A stretch of 53,286 nucleotides of DNA from Candidatus Pacearchaeota archaeon. Lineage in GTDB: Archaea > Nanobdellota > Nanobdellia > Pacearchaeales > GW2011-AR1. The stretch covers positions 1 through 53,286 of the forward strand of contig JAGLQO010000013.1 of assembly GCA_023136775.1 (NCBI GenBank), in the 5' to 3' direction. A program made the translations under genes and the position numbers. Below are positions 47,901-53,286 of the stretch, piece after piece; position 1 is the first letter of the stretch, and every line of letters starts with the position of its first letter. The notes beneath the pieces are model-generated. The model saw only the letters and a program-made list of their open reading frames with translations. It had not been told where the DNA came from and searched no databases.

Positions 47901-48740
47901 CGCAACAGGCGCTTCAGTATAATATTCAACCGCAACCCTTTCCTCCTGTTCGACGATATCCGCAACTTCTATAATCACAGCGTCGTCAGTTACAATAATA
48001 TTCTCCGAAATATCTTCCTCTAATATAACCTGTCCCGTAATCGTAAAGCTCGTCAACCAATCCCAAAACCTAGTCAAAATACCTCCCCCTTCTCTAATAT
48101 CCAAAGCAACATTCCCAGTTAAAACATTTTTTTTAACAATATCTTTTCTATCACTTTTCTCAACAATTTTATCATATTTCTTTATATCCTCGACGGCGGC
48201 AGTAATTTCCTCATCAATTAAAATAGAAATATCCTCCGCCCCCTTCGGCAACTTAACGTCTACCTTTTTATCACTAACATTAACTATCTTAATCCATTTC
48301 ACCGGACGACCAATTACCGCCCTATATTGTAAAGTAGAAACACTAGATTCATCAACCACAGTCGAAGAAACATCTAAAACAGACTCCTCAGCTTCTTGAG
48401 AAATGTTCTCTACTTCATCAACATGACTTTGATTAGTTAAATTATTCTGAAGAGTTTCTTCTGTAACGTTAAAAAGTTCAGTTTCATTTAATGTTTCAGT
48501 CACATTTTCAATAGACAAATTTTCAAAAACATCAGAAGAAACATTCTCAAGACTTTCATTCGTATAATTTAACGTTTCATTTGCTGCCGAAACCAGCAAA
48601 ATAGACGCGAAAAAAATACTTGCAATTATCGTCAGAAATGAAAAAATAAATTTTTTATTAACATTAATTGTCTTCAATGCCACCATACCTCCTGATTCGG
48701 ACAAAACAAACATCCCTAGAGATATCCATACTAACAGCAA
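38979..48740 (-). CDS. giant (~3250 aa) Ig/cadherin-like repeat surface protein with C-terminal TM and cytosolic coiled coil
   Basis: N-terminal signal, many ~100-aa NPDVTS..PNSTVIQLTLTN..NDTSGNLNSTE repeats, VNYWWLIIIS TM. Confidence 0.92.
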   Translation of the reverse strand: MLLVWISLGMFVLSESGGMVALKTINVNKKFIFSFLTIIASIFFASILLVSAANETLNYTNESLENVSSDVFENLSIENVTETLNETELFNVTEETLQNNLTNQSHVDEVENISQEAEESVLDVSSTVVDESSVSTLQYRAVIGRPVKWIKIVNVSDKKVDVKLPKGAEDISILIDEEITAAVEDIKKYDKIVEKSDRKDIVKKNVLTGNVALDIREGGGILTRFWDWLTSFTITGQVILEEDISENIIVTDDAVIIEVADIVEQEERVAVEYYTEAPVANETSVLNGKRIIVSAPSELNYSDILAYSVVEDMDMKMDEIEFKLYWYADIGGDGQQVGGESEEDEDIDAEVMEMMDGKNKAKGIRVEVDFIPYDFDGDNYADYIEWVVPHLSVQVYDLVEIIAIDAIHLDENGVEISNIFDDVSVTDGVWSEAIYAGESVRVWFESNLTNGRVIDVYVRSNDTLAYFDIYETETGQHVGKSGISNREDLLYIIVDNLTEPTSVFDFKIRKVHYDDPDNSSSADPDVNSFLEFDYIHDDYITFTQADGFIAYEELNVQTPRYRTWNESNVFSAELVDANSVGANIIWTVTKASHERDEVIVGMLDNANDVNVQIYDGSWGNLLEVSTGVPNSAYRAFDIEYEGISGNALIVYESSSVADSNLAYRLWNGTGYSSEQILTTPFSNTVHWVSLVSKTGTNDIMLLAHDSLSSLYVIPWNGTAFDSTKDVLFTGMISNIKEHFTFAWEELSNDGIVSYGSLSNWAYRTYTHSTGSWGAENTVDVGDGGIGAVRMCSDKNSDYIGIIWIDSGSDVQARMWDGSTILAGEPVEDASVELNGANNANVDCTWNNEGTRALFGFVDRNALSMDYFNFTKPNVWSTADLTFTSITTVFGSDDIKSLRFSQHPTTDEIMVVAMDLLEDVSLIRWDGSSFQTIATSPIEGTTTVLNGKQENAMFDWYRYDPTPLVEDLVLVDGEMYNISDTVNVTVNITDNIELDSVFANVTYPNGTTIGYGMTNVTSVYNLIFTDTIMYGNYVIRIVVNDTSLYQNVNSSEVVSFVIAEYTSPNVTSVVPVLNSDFGIGETIEIAADVIDDNLIDDVLANITYPNSTVIQLILTNAVGDKYNNSFTSPALLGSYDIVIIANDTSGNLNDTEVSNFSVSDILNPVVIGVLPIEDDAYNVTDNIEISANVTDDLGVDFVLANITYPNSTVVQLTLSNSIDNKYNNSFVAPALSGSYEVKIIANDSSGNVNSSEINNFSVEDVALTLTNLGCVPSNLNLSQSVVCNVTVVDDIGISLVLANVTYPNGTVVLMGVNNIDSNYYFTFSNTVMTGQYNVSWFANDTGENIKTSESNFNVNDVMNPDVTSINPTANSDYNISDIIEISTDVTDDLEVDFVLANITYPNSTVIQLTLTNSVGDKYNNSFIAPALLGSYDIVIIANDTSGNLNSTEISNFNVNDIMNPDVTSVFPTANSDYNISDIIEISTDVTDDLEVDFVLANITYPNSTVIQLTLTNSVGDKYNNSFIAPALLGSYDVVIIANDTSGNLNSTEVSNFNVNDIMNPDVEILTPTIGSNFLQLANISLTVNVSDEINVSYVYANFTLPNLTVVRLQLTDSNFDGIYNVTFSNVNETGIYQIEIFANDTSDNLNDSEVRSFSIQESNSPLVNLISPVNNANLKLNDITFTCNSTDDTGLSSISFYHNIGQPFGINETQNVSGVSNESNFIINNIVDGNYIWNCLVEDISSNEIFAVSNFTFNVDTVNPDVAALFPIQNEIYNVSNTIEVAADVTDSNLISTVLANITYPNSTVIQLTLTNTVGNKYNNSFVAPALPGSYEIKIIARDSSGNINDSEVNNFSVEDIVSPVLLNLGCSPENLNLSQSVVCNVTVVDDIGIGTVLADVTYSNGTSVTVAVSNVTDNYYFSFSETSLTGQYNVSWFANDTSGNSETNESLFNVNDVVNPDVTSISPIANSDYNISDIIEISTDVIDDFNVNVVLANITYPNSTVIQLTLTNTVGDKYNNSFIAPALPGSYDVVIIANDTSGNLNSTEVNNFNVNDVVNPDVTSISPIANSDYNISDIIEISTDVIDDFNVNIVLANITYPNSTVIQLTLTNTVGDKYNNSFIAPALPGSYDVVIIANDTSGNLNSTEVNNFNVNDIALPVLLNLGCSPENSNLSQGVICNVSVSDDIGISTVLANITYPNGTAVLAGVNNITDNYYFTFSDTVMTGQYDVGWFANDTSGNSETNESLFGVGDVINPDVTLILPINNFNLSNVMNSSIYLNFTVIDNYDSTLDCSVLINSLLNQTNSMVVNNVPTVFDVGEFPHGTYNWTINCLDASGNSDLSETRVFTIDNIAPDFISLATDPNSIDGLDPGVNITVNANVTEDDTSLEAVIFQYKLTNTTDYTNISMVFNDSSGFYVSILNTTVPGIYNLRLFANDSVGNSDFSGVINRTIEFDHTWITEPPVSFDPISVSLLEDITFEDFVINNAGDFALDFDITSDSNETIYNESENFNLSPGAVKVLSINDTATQAGVKVVTLNISSSTLDAEPSSKIITGSIVVAPNQPVLVNRFLNPSTGSLVVIQGATGVQFNAELENIGEGDAYDTMFFYDLPEDWVVTFGSESITFEGEFFPEDSSENNIEVTIPTDTPVGDYVVTVSTTAINASGANLTELGLIFADTVTVSVQASSKYSDSGGGDTPSPPSTSTEVSSGKKVESDSETIYTTEKLSLVRGTTEFLPITITNFYENAVFENLDLEMQGFLTQYVKISFDFDPEKLVYVESRNLRLSGQGGSLPFNLTELGGHSVLLSELRGDSAYFIISSNPINMSLDLKESKNIDLDGDGVNDSAITLWDITNGIAQIWIHKLGPAEEARLYFLESRNYTFEIFAPPYLEKQDYEITLEISADIVALDSEAAGFMSKPFLEYRTLIFGLIEKSSDEAIKGLDDAKKSLLLMRDAGFPVGSIEDLLRQATSAFGNLNYELTLEFTDRILALAKTAFEADLLIKEIQGEVEKAKLRWLDVSETENNLILAIKAFEREDFEAAMDRAKDAQLALILETKGKFDLLWVIVNYWWLIIISMIILLIVLFLSYKHSTIFIINQRLKGLDKEEKSINTLMEESQTSYLSKGSFSPERYKQAIVQYENRLDDLKHLRIKLRNKRIGILRTDQEIKNLVKEKRELNEMMVKTQEDYFNKEKLTERKFKRLYNLEKERLSELDEEKIILEEKHRKEKNTKKYKLLKFLNDMSDKVKIFLERTMRK
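42289..42888 (-). repeat. two near-identical 300 bp tandem units inside the giant gene
   Basis: exact 300 bp offset; only a few substitutions seen. Confidence 0.93.
44090..44689 (-). repeat. second pair of 300 bp tandem units inside the giant gene
   Basis: CATCAGGGTTCATTATATCAT recurs at exact 300 bp offset. Confidence 0.9.
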
Positions 48741-48994
48741 GAACTTCCCTTATGCAAAATAGCAAAACAAGCCAAACTAAACAAACCTTTCTCATAGATA
48801 AAGACACCAAATAAAACTCAAATACTTCTACGCGAACATATTCCAGCTCTTTTTTATTCAAACTCACCCCAAAATCCCCGTCTTAGATTCCAAAAAATTA
48901 GAATGCCCCAAAAGCTTGCCCGGGGCCAGCAGGGTCATGTCGTTTGAGACCAACCAATCATAGTTAAAATCAGTGATGGTGTCAACAAACAAAA

Positions 48995-49053
48995 AACTCC
49001 ATGAGAAATTGTGGCGTTTTTTCCGAAGGAAAAATTGCTATAATTTCTCATGG
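48995..49053. repeat. hairpin family E copy
   Basis: CTCCATGAGAAATTgtgGCGTTTTTTCCgaaGGAAAAATTGCtataATTTCTCATGG; related to 6066-6116. Confidence 0.8.
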
Positions 49054-49109
49054 AAGAAAATTCCAAAAACAAAAACCCACTTCCAAAATCATTGCCCCAA
49101 TCCGTGACA

Positions 49110-49172
49110 TCCTCCCCACCCTAAAGGATTGCCCTACGGGCAACTTTTTGCTACGCAAAAAGTGGGGCTTCC
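49110..49172. mobile_element. possible solo IS200/IS605-type terminal palindrome (no transposase)
   Basis: GTGACATCCTCCCCACCC...ACTTTTTGCtacGCAAAAAGTGGGGCTTCCC. Confidence 0.45.
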
Positions 49173-49192
49173 CGGACTGGCATTAACTAACC

Positions 49193-49253
49193 GTCTGTCT
49201 CGAATCCATCAAATCCGCGAAATCCGCGAGCAAAATTGCCTTCCTGCCTTTTG
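49193..49253 (+). repeat. family A fragment
   Basis: CGAATCCATCAAATCCGCGAAATCCGCGAGCAAAATTGCCTTCC. Confidence 0.75.
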
Positions 49254-49405
49254 TATTTATCTTAAATATATTTCCGTAACTAAAAAACTAATCGCATTCC
49301 TATACACATTGAAATATGTAGCTTCCTGCTCCAAAGAAGTGAGCAATTTGCCTTCCTGCCCTGCCTTAAATATTCAATCACTCGAACAAGTTCTCATTCC
49401 AAAAA

Positions 49406-50344
49406 TCATCGCACAATCTTCAACCCAACAGCCTTAGCCCCATTCACTTCCTCAACAGCCTTACTTATACCCAAAATCTTCTCAAGAATCTTAATCTTAT
49501 TCTCAATAGTAACCATATTATCTTTATACCTCTTCTCCCTAATTCGATAAGTCTCCAGCGTAATAGTCTTGGCATTAAAACAATTCTCCTGCGCCCTCTT
49601 CAAAAGATCCTTAGTAGTAGAAAGTTTAACCTTCAGTCCACCCAACTGTCTTTCCTTAAGCTTCTTAGATATTCTCTTATAAGCAGGTATGGCAATCGCA
49701 ATCAAACCCGCCAAAACCAAAAGACTCTGCCACCAATACCGAATAAAAAAACCCTGCGTAGCCCGAATAGCCGAACCAATCTTTTGCTTCTCCACAAACA
49801 ACTCATTCAACTTAAGATTCGCATCTTCCAAAAATTTCTCAGCATCGTCATATCGCTCTCCCTCAAAAGCCACCTTAACATTCTCAACTATAACCAAAGC
49901 GTCCTCAGTCAAAACCCCTTCATCCCTATACTGAATCGCCTTCTCCTCGAACAAAGAAACCCCATCAAGAATCCGATAAGCCTGTTCTCTTCTCTGTACA
50001 ATAACATCGGTAAGCCTCAAAACTTCACTATAATCTTGAACCTGTCTTTCATAAGAAGGAAAATTCTCACCAACAATAATTAAATCTTCAAGATAATCCT
50101 TACGTGCCTCATCACTCTCCGAATTAACATTCTCCACCAAATCAGAAGAATTAAGTCCAATAAAAAACTTCTTAGCCTCAAGCAAACTATCCCGAATAAA
50201 AAAAACAGAAAAACCCTCACTCTCCATTTCAAACAAAACATTATCAGCAGTAATCAATCCATCCAAAGCCTCATAATAAGAACCCTCGGCCAAAACCCCG
50301 CTCAAGACAAAAACCAACAAAACAGCTAAACAAACCCTCCTCAT
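49406..50344 (-). CDS. membrane coiled-coil partner protein, module copy 2
   Basis: 312 aa paralog of 37996-38982 with the same architecture; ATGA overlap with upstream gene. Confidence 0.85.
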   Translation of the reverse strand: MRRVCLAVLLVFVLSGVLAEGSYYEALDGLITADNVLFEMESEGFSVFFIRDSLLEAKKFFIGLNSSDLVENVNSESDEARKDYLEDLIIVGENFPSYERQVQDYSEVLRLTDVIVQRREQAYRILDGVSLFEEKAIQYRDEGVLTEDALVIVENVKVAFEGERYDDAEKFLEDANLKLNELFVEKQKIGSAIRATQGFFIRYWWQSLLVLAGLIAIAIPAYKRISKKLKERQLGGLKVKLSTTKDLLKRAQENCFNAKTITLETYRIREKRYKDNMVTIENKIKILEKILGISKAVEEVNGAKAVGLKIVR

Positions 50345-53286
50345 TTTCGCCTCACCATCTTTTTAAAAAACTTTTTCGTTTTATTATTAACCCCGTTCAA
50401 AATCATCAACAACTTATATTTTACCGTGCCCTTCTCTTGGATGCACTTTTCTTCTAATATCATTTTCTCCTCATCCAACTCAGCTAACCTTTCTTTCTCA
50501 AGATTATGTAAACTCTTAAACTTCCTCTCAGTCAACTTCTCTTTCTTAAAATAATCAGTCTGCGTCTTCTTCATTAACTCCTCAAGATCACTCCTTTCCT
50601 TACTTAAATTCAAAAGCTCCTGATCCGTCCTCAAAATCCCAACACGCTTATTCCGAAGACTAACCCTCAAATGCCGAATCTCATTAAGCCGCTCCTCATA
50701 CTGCGCAATCGCCCGCTTATATCTATCAGTAGAAAGCGACCCCTTCATCAAATAACAAACCTGAGCCTCCTCCATCAAAACATTAATAGAAGACTCTTCC
50801 TTGGTCAAAAGCTTAAGCCTCTGATTAAGAATAAACATATAACTATATTTATAACTCACAAAAAGAAGAAATGATAAAATCATAGACCCAACAATAATCG
50901 CCCACCAATAATTAACCAAAACCCATAGCAAATCAAACCTACCCTTAGTCTCCAAAATCAAAGCCAACTGTGCATCCTTAGCTCGAACCAAAGCAGTCCT
51001 ATAGTCTCCCCTCTCAAAAGCCTTAACCGCCAAAACCAAACTATTCTCAGTCTGAATAGTCTCAAGCCACCTCTCCTTAGCATTATCAATTTCACCCTGA
51101 ATTTCCTTAATCAAAACGTCCGCCTCAAATGAAATCTCCCCAAGTTCCAAAATCTTATTCACAAATTCAAGAACAGCCTCATAATCTAATAACTCAAAGG
51201 AATCCTCAGCTTGAGCTAACAGTCCCTTAATTTTCTCAACGGGGAAACCAGCTTCGCTCATCAAAAAAATAACCGCCTTAGCATCTGCCAATCCCAAAAC
51301 AGCCTCATCGCTACTCTTCTCAATTAAAGCAAAAGTTATTTTCCTATGCTCCAAAAAAGACTTAGACTCAAACCCTGCAGCAACACTGTCCAAAGCCACA
51401 AGGTCAGCACTAATTTCCAAAGTAACTTCATAATCTTGCTTCTCCAAATAAGGCGGAGCAAAAACCTCAAAAGTATAATCTCTGCTTTCCAAGAAATACA
51501 ACCTATCCTCTTCAGCAGACCCTAACTTATGCATCCAAATCTGTGCAACTCCATCAGTTATATCCCACAAAGTTATAGCAGAATCGCTCACCCCGTCGCC
51601 ATCCAAATCCACATTTTGAGACTCCTTAATATCCAAGCTAACATTAATCGGATTTGAAGAAATAACAAAATCAGCAGAGTCATTCCTTATTTCAAAAAGA
51701 GTAACAGAATGACTACCCATCTCAGTAAAATTAAAACCATAACTAGCTCCCTGACCAAACAACTTTATATTCTTACTTTCAATATAAACAAGTTTATCAG
51801 GATCAAATTCATAAGATATCTTAACATATTGAGTCAAGAAACCCTGCAAATTCAAATTCAAATTTTCAAAAACCGCATTCTCATAAAGATTAGTTATAGT
51901 AATAGGTAAAAACTCAGTCGTCCCCCTAATCACAGAAAACTTCTCAGTGGTATAAATAGTTTCACTGTCTCCCCCATCAATTTTCTTCCCACTTGAACTT
52001 GAGTCAGAACTAGAAGGAGCAGGAGAACTTGGAGTAGTCGTATCCCCACCACCGGAACTACCAACCGAACTAGCACTCTCCTGAACAGTCACGATAACAA
52101 CATCATCAAAAATAAGCCCAGCACTACCCAAATCAAACCCAGAAGAATTAACGGCACTAACTTTAACTTTAACCTCATAATCTCCGACAGAAGCGTCAGA
52201 AGGAACCGTAATCTCTACAACATTTTCAGCAGTATCCCCAACATAAAACTCATCCTCAAACTCAATGCTAGACGAACCAAAAGTAATTGTCCAATTGGCC
52301 GGGAACTCATAAAAAAATGTAGTATTATAAGCGTCCCCCTCTCCAATATTCTCTAGCTCCGCAACAAATTGAACCCCAGAAGCTCCCTGAGAAACAGTCA
52401 AAGCCCCAGTGCTAGGAGTCAAAAATCTCGTAACAAGCGCTGGCTGATTAGGGGCAACAACAATTGCACCAGTAATAACTTTCGAAGAAACACTTTCATT
52501 AGAACCAGCAATAAAACTATCAACATCAAAGGAAATCATTTTAACACCAGCCAAAGTAGCAGTATCATTTATAGACAAAACTTTAATCTCGCCAGGAGCC
52601 AAACTAAAATTTTCACTTTCATTATAAATCGTCTCAGCAGAATCACTTGTTATATTAAAATCCAAAGCAAAATCTCCAGTATTACTAACAACAAATTCTC
52701 CAAAAGTTATATCATCAGAAAAATTAGCATTAACAGGAGCAAACGAATTGGCAGGATTAGTAGTCCAAGAATAATCAAATTCAATCGTCCGATTAACCAC
52801 ATTACTAAAAACTCCATTACCCACAGAATCATTGGCAAACAACCTCAAATTATAAATCCCAGAATCGCTCACATTCAAAACATCCTCATAGAATCCAGAA
52901 GTTCCATTAAAACTCATACTAGAATTAACATAACTACTTTCATTAAACATTTTATACTGAAGCAAAACAGAATCAACAGAGGTCAAAGCCTCCGAGACAT
53001 CTGCTAAAACCGTTATATTGACATTCGGATCCAGCCCATCAATAGAATTAGGATTAGTAATCAAACTAACAAAACTAGGAGCACTATTGTCTATCTTAAA
53101 AAATCTCACCATACTCTCATTGGAATTCCCCGAAGAATCCGTACAGTTAACCGTCCAATTATGATCCCCTTCGGAAAAAATTGCAACACTAAACAAAGTA
53201 AACACTCCACTCAAAACACTAGAATTACTATCCTCCAAAACAGAATCAACAAAAATAGAACAATTCAAAGTAGCATCATAATTATC
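50341..53286 (-). CDS. C-terminal part of a second giant repeat surface protein (truncated by window edge)
   Basis: strong paralogy to the C-terminus of 38979-48740; reading frame open to the window end (DNYDATLNCS matches DNYDSTLDCS). Confidence 0.88.
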   Translation of the reverse strand, partial: DNYDATLNCSIFVDSVLEDSNSSVLSGVFTLFSVAIFSEGDHNWTVNCTDSSGNSNESMVRFFKIDNSAPSFVSLITNPNSIDGLDPNVNITVLADVSEALTSVDSVLLQYKMFNESSYVNSSMSFNGTSGFYEDVLNVSDSGIYNLRLFANDSVGNGVFSNVVNRTIEFDYSWTTNPANSFAPVNANFSDDITFGEFVVSNTGDFALDFNITSDSAETIYNESENFSLAPGEIKVLSINDTATLAGVKMISFDVDSFIAGSNESVSSKVITGAIVVAPNQPALVTRFLTPSTGALTVSQGASGVQFVAELENIGEGDAYNTTFFYEFPANWTITFGSSSIEFEDEFYVGDTAENVVEITVPSDASVGDYEVKVKVSAVNSSGFDLGSAGLIFDDVVIVTVQESASSVGSSGGGDTTTPSSPAPSSSDSSSSGKKIDGGDSETIYTTEKFSVIRGTTEFLPITITNLYENAVFENLNLNLQGFLTQYVKISYEFDPDKLVYIESKNIKLFGQGASYGFNFTEMGSHSVTLFEIRNDSADFVISSNPINVSLDIKESQNVDLDGDGVSDSAITLWDITDGVAQIWMHKLGSAEEDRLYFLESRDYTFEVFAPPYLEKQDYEVTLEISADLVALDSVAAGFESKSFLEHRKITFALIEKSSDEAVLGLADAKAVIFLMSEAGFPVEKIKGLLAQAEDSFELLDYEAVLEFVNKILELGEISFEADVLIKEIQGEIDNAKERWLETIQTENSLVLAVKAFERGDYRTALVRAKDAQLALILETKGRFDLLWVLVNYWWAIIVGSMILSFLLFVSYKYSYMFILNQRLKLLTKEESSINVLMEEAQVCYLMKGSLSTDRYKRAIAQYEERLNEIRHLRVSLRNKRVGILRTDQELLNLSKERSDLEELMKKTQTDYFKKEKLTERKFKSLHNLEKERLAELDEEKMILEEKCIQEKGTVKYKLLMILNGVNNKTKKFFKKMVRRK

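Noticed and set aside
47571-48023. Plus-strand 150-aa ORF
   Set aside because: Antisense to the giant protein gene with no recognisable domain.
52369-53007. Plus-strand 212-aa ORF
   Set aside because: Antisense to the second giant protein; composition typical of a shadow frame.

Overview
AT-rich archaeal window, inferred to be DPANN (Woesearchaeota/Pacearchaeota-like) from gene content. Nearly all genes are on the minus strand. Main parts: (1) a type IV pilus-like locus (~0.1-16.4 kb) with a run of small overlapping prepilin-like membrane genes, a double T2SSF/TadC-like membrane protein, a TadA/FlaI-like ATPase, two TPR/transglutaminase-like paralogs, coiled-coil proteins and three paralogous membrane proteins; (2) a split Hef-like helicase and ERCC4 nuclease pair with a HpaII-like restriction-modification system and a glycosyltransferase between them; (3) two LamG-tipped pilins sharing a ~600 bp near-identical 5' block; (4) a putative archaeal alarmone operon: Dph6, stand-alone HD hydrolase, class I GATase, long RelA/SpoT-like protein with a degenerate HD domain, with an ArmA/FmrO-like rRNA methyltransferase gene downstream; (5) a tandemly duplicated two-gene module of giant, sequon-rich repeat surface protein plus coiled-coil membrane partner. 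The intergenic DNA holds several dispersed repeat families whose linkers are conserved while hairpin stems differ but still pair. It also holds gene-end duplications that bracket small hairpin-rich inserts, and hairpins whose outer arms are inverted copies of the adjacent gene's 3' end. No rRNA, tRNA or CRISPR array was recognised. All assignments come from reading the sequence and recalling families; no searches were run.
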